A DNA stretch of 64,000 nucleotides from Mycolicibacterium arenosum (GTDB lineage Bacteria; Actinomycetota; Actinomycetes; Mycobacteriales; Mycobacteriaceae). Where the stretch lies: the NCBI RefSeq assembly GCF_024320865.1, contig NZ_JANDBD010000002.1:62001-126000 (forward strand). The letters run 5' to 3'. Positions 35,330-43,367 of this stretch are shown piece after piece. Under the pieces are notes generated by a model. The model was not told the DNA's origin. It searched no databases and saw only the letters and a list, made by a program, of their open reading frames with translations. Position numbers and translations under genes: made by a program. Within the stretch, counting starts at the first letter, position 1. Each line of letters starts with the position of its first letter.

Positions 35330-36012
35330 GACAGCAGCTTCGACAGCGCCGCGAGCAACTCGTCGGTCTTCACGGCCGCCGGATGGACCGGTTTGCGCCT
35401 GCGCCCGACGAGGAAGCCGACCGCGACACCGGCCGCGAGTCCGGCGAGCACGGGTGCGAATCGCTTGGCCACCGGCAGCGCCACGACCTTCAGCAGGTCC
35501 ACCGAGTCGTCGGCCGGCAGCGCCGCCGCCGCGGCGGTTTCCGCGGTGGGCGCCGCCGTGGCGGTCGACCCGCCGACGAGTTCGGCCTCGAGGGTCCTGG
35601 CGAACTGCGCGATGAGGTTGCCCGACACGTCCGCGAGCACGCCGCGGCCGAACTGCGCCGCCTTACCCGAGATCGCCAGGTCGGTGGTGATGGCCACGTG
35701 GGTCGCGTCACCCTCGTCCCTGAGTTGCGCTGTGACGGTCGCCGCCGCGGTGCCGTTGCCGCGGGTCTCCTTGCCCTCGGCGCGCAGCACGATCCGGCGC
35801 CCGGCCTCGTCCTTCTCCTTGTACGCGGCCACGCCCTGGTAGGACACGGTGATCGGGCCGACCTTGACCTTCACCGCGCCGGTGAACTCGTCGCCGTCGA
35901 CCGACAGCAGCGTGGCACCCGGCAGACACGGCGCGACGCGCTCGACGTCGGTGAACACCTCCCAGGTCTCGGCCAGGGGTACGGCCACCCGGAATTCGTT
36001 GTTCAGTTCCAC
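35326..36012 (-). CDS. CoxG-like SRPBCC protein with C-terminal membrane anchor
   Basis: The 228-residue protein starts with an SRPBCC (CoxG) domain: PLAETWEVFTDVERVAPCLPGA and a GKAAQFGRGVLADVSGNLI segment. An Ala/Thr-rich linker follows, then a hydrophobic helix (about 182-202) and a basic GRRRKP tail. CoxG proteins are reported to bind quinones and link Mo hydroxylases to the membrane electron chain; the anchor here fits that role. It lies between the large- and medium-subunit genes, 2 bp and -4 bp away. Confidence 0.88.
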   Translation of the reverse strand: MELNNEFRVAVPLAETWEVFTDVERVAPCLPGATLLSVDGDEFTGAVKVKVGPITVSYQGVAAYKEKDEAGRRIVLRAEGKETRGNGTAAATVTAQLRDEGDATHVAITTDLAISGKAAQFGRGVLADVSGNLIAQFARTLEAELVGGSTATAAPTAETAAAAALPADDSVDLLKVVALPVAKRFAPVLAGLAAGVAVGFLVGRRRKPVHPAAVKTDELLAALSKLLS

Positions 36013-36014
36013 GT

Positions 36015-38426
36015 CTAATGGTCCTTTCCAGCTTGTTCGATTCCCCGGTCGCTTCGCTCCTGCCCGCCGGCTTCTATGAGCGCGACGATGGCGGCCGGGG
36101 ACGCGGGCAGCTGCGTCACCGTCACCCCGAGCGGTGCGAGCGCGTCGTTGACGGCGTTGATGACCGCTGGCGGCGACCCGATCGCGCCGCCCTCACCCGC
36201 GCCCTTGTAGCCGCCGACACCGGGACCGGGAATCTCGACGTGCCCGAACTCGATCGGCGGGACCTCGGTGGCGGTCGGCAGCAGGTAGTCGACGAACGTC
36301 GAGGCGACGGGGTTACCCGCGTCGTCGTATGCGAGGTGTTCGAGCAGGGCGCCGCCGATACCCTGCACCGTGCCGCCCGCGACCTGGCCCTCGACGACGT
36401 TGGGGTTGATCATCGGACCCACGTCCTCGCTCACGATGTAGCGGGTGAGGGTCACGTGGCCGGTCTCGATGTCCACCTCGCACGTGCAGACGTGAGTCGC
36501 GTTGGCCCAGTGGATCATCGCCTGCGAGTTGAAGCGGGCGGTGGCCTCCAGTGTCGGCGACACGCCGCCGAGCTGTGCGGGCTCGTAGTACGACCGGTAG
36601 GCGATGTCGGCGAAGCTCACGCTCTTCGCCTCGCCCCCGACGGAATCCCGCACCGTCGCACGGGAGTCGGCGAGTTCGACGGCGTCGGGCTCCACCCCCA
36701 GGATCTGAGCGGCGATCGCGATGATCTGCCCCCGCAGGATCGTGCCCGCCTCGTTCACCGCTCCGGCGGTCATGGGTGCGCTGCGGCTGCCCTGCGTGCC
36801 CGCACCGTAGGGCGTGACCGCGGTGTCGCCCTGGATGGTGGACACGTCGTCGATGTCGGCGCCCAACGCATCCGCGGTCAGCTGGACCACGGTCGTCTCG
36901 ATGCTGTTGCCCGCCGAACCGCCGTTGACGTAGACGTTGATCTTGCCGGTCGACTCCATGCGGACGGTCGCGCCCTCGGTCGCGAGATGGCCGGTCGCGG
37001 CGCCGGTGGGCTCGATGTAGGCCGAGAAACCGAGGCCGATGTAGCGGCCCTCGGCCAGCGCATCGGCCTGCTCCTTGCGGAAGCCCTCGTGATCGAGGAT
37101 CTTGACGGCCTGCTCGAAGGTGTCGGCGGGCGCGCAGTTGTCGTAGGGCATTCCGTTGGGATTGAAGAACGGCATCTCGTCGCCGCGCAGGATGTTGATG
37201 CGGCGCAGCTCGACGGGGTCCATCCCGATCTTGCGCGCCGCTGAGTCGAGAAGCATTTCCCGCGTGAGGGTTTCGTACTGCCACGGCCCGCGGTAGGCGT
37301 GCAGGCCGGGAGTGTTGGAGAACACCGTCTTGTAGTTGAAGCTCGCCTTCGGCACCCGGTACGGTCCAGGGAAGAACATGCCGATGGCGGCCGTGGTGAG
37401 CACGGGGTACGGCGTCGGGTAGGACCCGACGTCCTGCACGAAGTCGATGTCGGCGGCCAGGATCTTCCCGTCCTCGTCGAACGCCATCCGCACGGTGCCG
37501 TCGACGTGCCGGGACTGGCCTGCGGACATCAGGTTCTCGCGGCGGTCCTCGATCCACTTCAAGGCCGCGGACACCTTGCGGGCCGCCAGCAGGATGCACA
37601 TGTCCTCGCGCATCGGGACGACCTTCTGCCCGAACGCACCACCGGTGTCGCGCATGATGACGCGGACCCGCTGGGCGGGGATACCGAGCAGACGGGCGGC
37701 GAAGGCGCGCAGCTCGTGTGGCGTCTGGGTGGACGCCCAGACCGTGAGTTCCTCTGTGCTGCCACTCCATTCGGCGACCATGCCGCGGGTCTCCATCGGC
37801 ACCGGAACGTACATCTGCTGATAGATGTGCTCGGACACGACGTGGGCGGCGGTGGCGAACAGCTCCTCGTCCGGCGGTGCGCCGCCCATGCCTCCCGCGA
37901 CGTTGTCGGGGTAGGCCTCGTGCACGACCGGAACTCCGGCGGCCGCGCCCCCTACCGCCTTGCGGAAGTCCGCGACGGCGGGCAGCGGTTCGTAATCCAC
38001 GTCGACGAGGTCGACGGCGTCCTCGGCGAGGTACCGGCTGTCGGCGACGACGAGCGCAACCGGATCGCCGACGAACTTCACCTCGCCGACGGCCAGTGGC
38101 GGCCGAGGGGTGTCGGGAATGTCCTTGCCCGCGACGGCGTGCCACGCTTCGACGACGTCGTCGTTGATGTCCGCGGCGGTGAACACCGCGTGCACCCCCG
38201 GCAGGGCGAGGGCTGCAGCCGTGTCGATGTTCGTGATGGTGGCGCGAGCGAACGGGCTGCGGACGAAGCAGGCGTGCAGCATGCCGGGGCGCATCACGTC
38301 GTCGACGAACGTCCCCTTGCCCGTCAGCAGTCGGGTGTCCTCGACCCGCGGCATCCGGGTGCCGGAGTAGCGGGGACTGACGGCGTCTGGAGCGGATGGC
38401 GGAGTCTCGGGCGTAGCGGTCGTCAC
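36015..38426 (-). CDS. Molybdenum hydroxylase large subunit (xanthine/aldehyde oxidase family)
   Basis: The 803-residue catalytic subunit binds the molybdenum cofactor: GGAFGQK (262-268), and a C-terminal GAGEGGAIGSPPAV with the catalytic glutamate. At the position of the CO dehydrogenase signature it reads AYRGPWQ (377-383), not AYRCSFR (form I CoxL) or AYRGAGR (form II), so it should not be a CO dehydrogenase. Substrate unknown; an aldehyde or N-heterocycle is likely. It is the first gene of the leftward cluster, on a GTG start with GGGAGG 11-16 nt upstream, and an 8-bp inverted repeat lies close upstream. Confidence 0.9.
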   Translation of the reverse strand: MTTATPETPPSAPDAVSPRYSGTRMPRVEDTRLLTGKGTFVDDVMRPGMLHACFVRSPFARATITNIDTAAALALPGVHAVFTAADINDDVVEAWHAVAGKDIPDTPRPPLAVGEVKFVGDPVALVVADSRYLAEDAVDLVDVDYEPLPAVADFRKAVGGAAAGVPVVHEAYPDNVAGGMGGAPPDEELFATAAHVVSEHIYQQMYVPVPMETRGMVAEWSGSTEELTVWASTQTPHELRAFAARLLGIPAQRVRVIMRDTGGAFGQKVVPMREDMCILLAARKVSAALKWIEDRRENLMSAGQSRHVDGTVRMAFDEDGKILAADIDFVQDVGSYPTPYPVLTTAAIGMFFPGPYRVPKASFNYKTVFSNTPGLHAYRGPWQYETLTREMLLDSAARKIGMDPVELRRINILRGDEMPFFNPNGMPYDNCAPADTFEQAVKILDHEGFRKEQADALAEGRYIGLGFSAYIEPTGAATGHLATEGATVRMESTGKINVYVNGGSAGNSIETTVVQLTADALGADIDDVSTIQGDTAVTPYGAGTQGSRSAPMTAGAVNEAGTILRGQIIAIAAQILGVEPDAVELADSRATVRDSVGGEAKSVSFADIAYRSYYEPAQLGGVSPTLEATARFNSQAMIHWANATHVCTCEVDIETGHVTLTRYIVSEDVGPMINPNVVEGQVAGGTVQGIGGALLEHLAYDDAGNPVASTFVDYLLPTATEVPPIEFGHVEIPGPGVGGYKGAGEGGAIGSPPAVINAVNDALAPLGVTVTQLPASPAAIVALIEAGGQERSDRGIEQAGKDH

Positions 38427-38443
38427 CTGGGCGGTCCTCCCTG

Positions 38444-38467
38444 TATCACTTGCGCGTGTAAGTGATA
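38444..38467. promoter_or_regulatory. 8-bp inverted repeat ahead of the Mo hydroxylase cluster
   Basis: TATCACTT (38444-38451) and its exact complement (38460-38467) flank 8 nt. It lies 18-41 bp upstream of the large-subunit start, next to the ribosome binding site, and may be an operator for a local regulator. The rest of the 131-bp gap to the XdhC-like gene shows nothing else. Confidence 0.5.
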
Positions 38468-38557
38468 GCTGTCACAACGTGGACGAGTGCCGTTATCGTA
38501 CACGGAGAGGCGGTGTGCCAAAAAGAGAGAGTGGCATTTCCGCACGTACGGCCGGTT

Positions 38558-39691
38558 TTACGGACCGAAGATCGTGCGTTCGTGGTGAATGGGGCCGTCG
38601 ACCTCGGCGAGTGGCCGGCCCTGGCCACCCCACCGCCGCGCGATGATCTCCGCGGTGATGGACACCGCGGTCTCCTCGGGGGTACGCGCCCCGAGGTCGA
38701 GGCCGAGCGGGCTCGACATCCGGCTCAGTTCGTCGTCGGTCAGGCCGGCGGCGCGCAGTCGGTCCACCCGGTCCAGATGGGTCTTGCGAGAACCCATCAC
38801 GCCGATGTAGCCGAGCTCCAGCCGAAGGGCCACCTCGAGCACCGGGACGTCGAACTTCGGATCGTGGGTCAACACGCAGATCGCCGTGCGCGAGTCCAGT
38901 GCACCGGCGTCGGCCTGCGCGCGCAGATAGCGATGCGGCCAGTCGACGACAACCTCGTCGGCCGCGGGAAACCTTGCTGCCGTGGCGAATACGGGTCTCG
39001 CATCGCACACGGTGACGCGGTAGCCGAGGAAGGCGGCCTGCCTGGTGAGCGCCGCGGCGAAGTCGATGGCGCCGAAGACGATCATGCGCGGTGGCGGTGC
39101 GTGGCTGGCGACGAAGACCTCCATACCGGCACCCTGGCGCTCGCCGTCCGGTCCGTAGACCAGGACCCCCGTGCTGCCCGCGACGAGCATGCCGCGCGCG
39201 TCGTCGCCGACCGCGTCGTCGGCGCGCGACGACCCCAGTGAGCCGTCGACGGTATCGGCGCCGATGACGAGCCGGCGACCGAGTCGACTGGGGTCCGGGT
39301 GGGCGATGACGGTCGCAACCGCCGTCGGCCGGTGCGCGGCGATCGCGTCGACCACGGCACCGAGTTGCGGGAACGTCTCCACCGACACCGGTTCGGCGAA
39401 GATGTCGATGGTGCCGCCGCAGGTGAGGCCGACGGCGAACGCGTCGTCGTCGCTGATGCCGTAGCGCTGCAGCACCGGCGTCCCCGTCGCGACCACCTCG
39501 GTGGCCATCTCGTACACCGCCGCCTCGACGCAGCCGCCCGACACCGAACCGGCCACCGAACCGTCGGGGGAGACGACCATGGCCGCCCCGGCCCGACGCG
39601 GTGCGGAGCGCAGGGTGCGTACGACGGTGGCCAGGCCTGCGGTGCCACCGGCGCGCCAGACCGACGCGAGTTCGTCGAGTACGTCACGCAT
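38558..39691 (-). CDS. XdhC/CoxI-family Mo hydroxylase maturation protein
   Basis: The 377-residue protein has the N-terminal XdhC/CoxI domain (RSAPRRAGAAMVVSPDGSVAG, SGGCVEAAVYE) and a C-terminal Rossmann domain (VFGAIDFAAALTRQAAFLGY, GYIGVMGSRKTHLDR). XdhC proteins bind molybdenum cofactor and help insert or sulfurate it, so it probably matures the adjacent hydroxylase. The ATG at 39691 begins the conserved domain (MRDVLDELASVWRAGG). It lies upstream of the hydroxylase genes on the same strand, 131 bp away. Confidence 0.88.
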   Translation of the reverse strand: MRDVLDELASVWRAGGTAGLATVVRTLRSAPRRAGAAMVVSPDGSVAGSVSGGCVEAAVYEMATEVVATGTPVLQRYGISDDDAFAVGLTCGGTIDIFAEPVSVETFPQLGAVVDAIAAHRPTAVATVIAHPDPSRLGRRLVIGADTVDGSLGSSRADDAVGDDARGMLVAGSTGVLVYGPDGERQGAGMEVFVASHAPPPRMIVFGAIDFAAALTRQAAFLGYRVTVCDARPVFATAARFPAADEVVVDWPHRYLRAQADAGALDSRTAICVLTHDPKFDVPVLEVALRLELGYIGVMGSRKTHLDRVDRLRAAGLTDDELSRMSSPLGLDLGARTPEETAVSITAEIIARRWGGQGRPLAEVDGPIHHERTIFGP

Positions 39692-39721
39692 CGACCAAGT
39701 GTAGGACCGTACCGTGACCGC

Positions 39722-40588
39722 ATGCGAAAGCTGATCGCCGCGATGTGCGCCGCATCCGTCGTGCTCATCCCCGCTTGTGGTCGGGGCGAGCCGAACTCGT
39801 TGTTCGACGCCGCCGGCTACCACGTCCGCGGCGACACGGTCTACTACCTGCGGGCCTTCCCCGGCGCCGCGGACGAGATGCAGGGCGTGGACGTGAACTC
39901 GTTCGAAGTGCTCGACCGCACCTACGCGAAGGACGCGGCGCAGGTGTATCTCGACGGCCGACCGCTGGCCGACGCCGATCCCGCGACGTTCGTCCTACTC
40001 GACCGGCCGAACCACGCGAAGGACGCCCGGTACGTCTACGCCCGCGACCGGGTGGTGTCCGATGACCCCGAGCACTACGAACTGCTGGACGCGAACCTCT
40101 CGAAGGACTCAGCCCACGTCTACTGGTCGGACGGGAGCGTGCTGTCCGACGACCCCGCGAACTTCGAGATCGTGTCGAACAGGGACTACTACACCTACAC
40201 CAGGGACGGCACGACGGTGCACGTCAACGGCACCCCGATCACCGCCGCCGACCCCGCCACCTTCCGCGTGCTCGCCGGTGGGTACAGCCGCGACGACGCC
40301 GGCGCCTTCTACTTCACCGATGCGATGCCCGACGCGAACGCGGCGGAGCTCGAGGTGCTCGAGGGGGCGTACGCCCGCGACCGCGCGCACGCGTACTGGA
40401 TGGGCGCGGTGATACCCGGTGCCGACGCCGCCTCGTTCGTCGTGCTCAACGGTGACTTCGAGTGCACGGCCGATGCCACCCGCGCGTACTACCGCGACAC
40501 GGTGATCGCCGACGCCGACCCCGCAGCGTTCCCGAAGGACAAGGCCGTCACCGGCTGCTCGGAAACCGGAATCACATTCCGCGAGTAG
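39722..40588 (+). CDS. DKNYY-repeat lipoprotein
   Basis: The 288-residue protein has a signal peptide ending in an IPAC lipobox-like site (Cys19). It is then made of about eight repeats of roughly 28-30 residues with the pattern F-x-V-L-x(2-4)-Y-(A/S)-(K/R)-D-x(3)-Y-Y, the DKNYY family signature. Such repeats form beta-rich surface proteins of unknown function. The ATG at 39722 is 30 bp from the divergent XdhC-like start. Its 3' end overlaps the convergent gene by 17 bp. Confidence 0.82.
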   Translation: MRKLIAAMCAASVVLIPACGRGEPNSLFDAAGYHVRGDTVYYLRAFPGAADEMQGVDVNSFEVLDRTYAKDAAQVYLDGRPLADADPATFVLLDRPNHAKDARYVYARDRVVSDDPEHYELLDANLSKDSAHVYWSDGSVLSDDPANFEIVSNRDYYTYTRDGTTVHVNGTPITAADPATFRVLAGGYSRDDAGAFYFTDAMPDANAAELEVLEGAYARDRAHAYWMGAVIPGADAASFVVLNGDFECTADATRAYYRDTVIADADPAAFPKDKAVTGCSETGITFRE

Positions 40589-40889
40589 CGATTTCAGCTT
40601 GGCGGGCCAGCTTAAGCATGGTACGGACCGCGAGCTGAATCTCCTCGGTCATGAGGTCTTCGCCGTCGACGCCGATCATGATGAGGTCGTTGAGCAGGTC
40701 GTCGGTGCCGCGGTAGCAGCGATCGGCGATCATCATGTCGACGTAGCGGTCGAGTTCATCGTGCAGGCCGCTGCCGACGAGATCGTCGGCCCACCGCGCG
40801 AACCGCGTCCAGTCCGCCTCGGGCACGCCGAGCATCGAGCAGACCGCTCGGACCGTGCGGGTTTCGTGCGCGTGCAGGGACTTGCTCAC
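40572..40889 (-). CDS. P450-like mini-protein (105 aa, central P450 segment only)
   Basis: The protein starts on GTG with AGGAGG about 10 nt upstream, so it looks translated. Its sequence (CSMLGVPEADWTRFARWADD, then LDRYVDMMIADR, then TDDLLNDLI, then TEEIQLAVRTML) follows the region between helices E and I of bacterial P450s. It compares well with residues 157-247 of the P450 at 47104-48345. It lacks the I-helix, ExxR and haem-cysteine regions, so it cannot be a P450 enzyme. It may be a retained fragment with a new role or a conserved stand-alone family. Confidence 0.6.
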   Translation of the reverse strand: MSKSLHAHETRTVRAVCSMLGVPEADWTRFARWADDLVGSGLHDELDRYVDMMIADRCYRGTDDLLNDLIMIGVDGEDLMTEEIQLAVRTMLKLARQAEIATRGM

Positions 40890-40991
40890 CAGATGCCTCC
40901 TGGTGTCCGATGCTAGGCCGCGAAGGTCGCCGAGAGCGCGCTACGGGGCGTCCGCGTGACGAAGCCAACACCGGCCCCACCCGCGTGACGT

Positions 40992-42224
40992 TCAGCCGAC
41001 GAACCGCTCCCGATAGCCGGCGAGCCGGTGGGCCACCTCGTCCACGTCGAGGCCGAGATCCGCGGGTTCGTAGCGCACGCCGCCGTGCCTGCCGCGCGGA
41101 TGCGCGGCGCAGAAGGCGGCCATCGCCGCTCGGGCGCGGTCGTCGTACGGCTGGTCGGCGAGTGCGTAAATCGCTGCGACAGTGCCCTGTTCGTCGGCCA
41201 TGAAGTCCTCGAACGCGACGTCGATCGACTGGGCACCGGGGAGCACGGCGCGATCGCGCAGGCAGGTGGTCAGCAGGTCGGCTCCACGGTCCAGCCAGTA
41301 CCGCGAGGTCCTGATCGGGTCGGGCCGCTCGCTGTTCATCCGCGCGGCGTAGCTCACCATCGTGCACATCGACTGGATCACTTCGACCGGGTCGCGGTGA
41401 GTGACCACGAAGGTGGCGTCGGGGAACGTCCGGTACAGGACGGGGAACTGCTCGAGATGCTGTGGCGATTTGAGCACCCAGCGAGTCCCGCCGCGCAGCC
41501 ACTGCATTGCCTGCAGCGAGCGCCTGAGGTAGGCGTACGCCGGGGCCTGATCCTCGCCCCGGTAGTGCTTCGCGTAGTCGGGGAGGTGGAAAGTGGTCTC
41601 GAACAACATGGTTGAGAGGTCGTTGCCGAGGATCTGAATCTCCTCGTGGGCGTGATCCACCGTCATCTCGTGCATCCGCTTGAAGTCCGGCATGACGGTG
41701 TTCACGATGTTCAGGCCCGCCTCGCAGCGGTCCCGTCGGCCGTGCTCGTCCTCGCCGGGCACGGGGAACGGTTCGAGGCTCTCCCAGTACGGCAGATACC
41801 GGATCGCCGGGTCGGCCGCAATCAGGTTGTGCAGGTGGGTCGTTCCCGTGCGCGGCAGTCCGGCGATGATGATCGGCCGGTCGATCGACACGTCCTCGAT
41901 CTCCGGATGCTCGGCGATGAGCGCCTCGAGTCGCAGCCGGTTGACCAGGTGTCCGACCACCTGCTCGAACGCCAATGCCGTTCCCATATTGGACAGTTCG
42001 GCTTGCTCGCGCAGCGACCGGCACAGGACGTCGAGTCGTGGCCGGAACGCCGGATCACCGAAGTCCTCCAGTCGAGCGCGGTCGACGGCGGTCTCGAGCA
42101 TGGTGTCCGGGTCGAGGTCGAGCGTCGCTCCGTAGGCGCCGAGCCCGTCCCGGATGGGTTGCGATTCCGGAGGGAAGACGGGGTTCGCGAGGTCGGTGAA
42201 CCGGATCGCGGCGGGCCTGGTCAC
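40992..42224 (-). CDS. Sulfotransferase-family protein
   Basis: The 410-residue protein has the PAPS 5'-phosphosulfate loop LPRTGTTH (123-130) and the 3'-phosphate region VVTHRDPVEVIQSM, as in mycobacterial Stf-type sulfotransferases. The acceptor is unknown; glycolipids or sterol-like compounds are possible. I chose GTG 42224 because it overlaps the upstream gene's stop by 4 bp (GTGA). The 102 bp after the mini-P450 gene hold nothing recognisable. Confidence 0.82.
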   Translation of the reverse strand: MTRPAAIRFTDLANPVFPPESQPIRDGLGAYGATLDLDPDTMLETAVDRARLEDFGDPAFRPRLDVLCRSLREQAELSNMGTALAFEQVVGHLVNRLRLEALIAEHPEIEDVSIDRPIIIAGLPRTGTTHLHNLIAADPAIRYLPYWESLEPFPVPGEDEHGRRDRCEAGLNIVNTVMPDFKRMHEMTVDHAHEEIQILGNDLSTMLFETTFHLPDYAKHYRGEDQAPAYAYLRRSLQAMQWLRGGTRWVLKSPQHLEQFPVLYRTFPDATFVVTHRDPVEVIQSMCTMVSYAARMNSERPDPIRTSRYWLDRGADLLTTCLRDRAVLPGAQSIDVAFEDFMADEQGTVAAIYALADQPYDDRARAAMAAFCAAHPRGRHGGVRYEPADLGLDVDEVAHRLAGYRERFVG

Positions 42225-43309
42225 GGCCGGAGCTCGGCGACGCCGACGACCCGGCAGACCGGACGCGCCGGCGTATCCGCGGGCAGGAACCAGCGCAACC
42301 AGATGAGCCCCTTGCCGCGGCCCGCCGTCGACACCCAGTTCGGATGGCCGGGATCCTCGGCGCTGATGACGACCCGCCACGACCCGTCTGCCTCGTAGGT
42401 GACCTCGGAGCCGTTGATGGTGACGCGCTCGCTGGTGAAGTCGTAGGTGTGGAGGAACGGATTCCACAGGCACAGATTCCAGAACGCGCACTCCGGTGAC
42501 GTGCCCTCGACGACGAGCGCCTGGTCCGGTGTCAACTCGTAGGCGCCCATCGCGTATGCGGCGTCACCCGCCGCCCAGCCGTACGTCACCGTCGGCACGG
42601 GGAAGGGCTCGTGAATCTCGTTGGCGGGCTCCACCTTCACCGGGAGCATCGCCAGTTGCTCGTGCAGCCACGTGCGCGCGGCGCGCAGCCGGCGAGTCAG
42701 GTCGGCGCGGTCCTCGTCGCGACGCTGGGGCGCGTCGAGTGCGGTGATGGTCCATTCCGAACGCCGCGCCGTCTCACGGTTGTTGACGTAGTCTCGGGTG
42801 AGGGCGAATACCGCGTCGGGTTCGAGTTTCAGCCACGGACCCTGCTGAGGGTCGGGGCTGATGGTCAACTCGAAGTTGCCGTCGGCGTCGAACTCGAGTG
42901 CTCGGTCATTGATCGTGCCGACGATCCGGTCGCTGTAGCGGCCGTCGTCCGGGCCGCCGTACACCGTCAGCGACAGGTAGACGGCATCACCGCGGTTGCC
43001 GGTGACGCGGTAGGTCCGCGTCGGATCAATCGGCGCCAGTTGGTAATACGCGTCCGAGTTGTCGCCACCCCACTTCAGAAAGGGTGAGATGACGTCCACG
43101 AACCGCGGGCGCTCCTTCTCGTTCCACACGAACGCGTCGACCGCGACCCGGAGCAGGCTGAAAGCCAGCCGGTATCCGTCCAGCAGGTCCGCCTCGGGCA
43201 ACGGGGGATCGGCGTCGAGCATGGTGGACTCGATGGCGCGCACCTCGTCGAGGAGATCACCGAACGCGTGGGACAGCCCGCTCTGATCGTGGACGGCGTC
43301 GGCACTCAT
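42221..43309 (-). CDS. DUF1214-type protein
   Basis: The 362-residue soluble protein has a strand-rich C-terminal half (FWNLCLWNPFLHTYDF, RVVISAEDPGHPNWVSTAGR, LIWLRWFLP) typical of DUF1214 proteins, whose function is unknown. It is translationally coupled to the sulfotransferase gene by a 4-bp overlap, suggesting a shared pathway. ATG 43309 is preceded by 58 bp of intergenic DNA. Confidence 0.72.
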   Translation of the reverse strand: MSADAVHDQSGLSHAFGDLLDEVRAIESTMLDADPPLPEADLLDGYRLAFSLLRVAVDAFVWNEKERPRFVDVISPFLKWGGDNSDAYYQLAPIDPTRTYRVTGNRGDAVYLSLTVYGGPDDGRYSDRIVGTINDRALEFDADGNFELTISPDPQQGPWLKLEPDAVFALTRDYVNNRETARRSEWTITALDAPQRRDEDRADLTRRLRAARTWLHEQLAMLPVKVEPANEIHEPFPVPTVTYGWAAGDAAYAMGAYELTPDQALVVEGTSPECAFWNLCLWNPFLHTYDFTSERVTINGSEVTYEADGSWRVVISAEDPGHPNWVSTAGRGKGLIWLRWFLPADTPARPVCRVVGVAELRP

Positions 43310-43367
43310 GGTGACGAATCGTTACATGTCGTAACGTAATGTGTCAACGGGCGCTCGCCCGGTCCGG

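Noticed and set aside
36313..38145. Long open frame inside the Mo hydroxylase large-subunit gene, same strand
   Set aside because: It is very Arg-rich with no recognisable motif; the other frame carries a complete large subunit.
33988..38426. Carbon monoxide dehydrogenase operon
   Set aside because: The large-subunit loop AYRGPWQ lacks the CoxL signatures, so only the general Mo hydroxylase family is supported.
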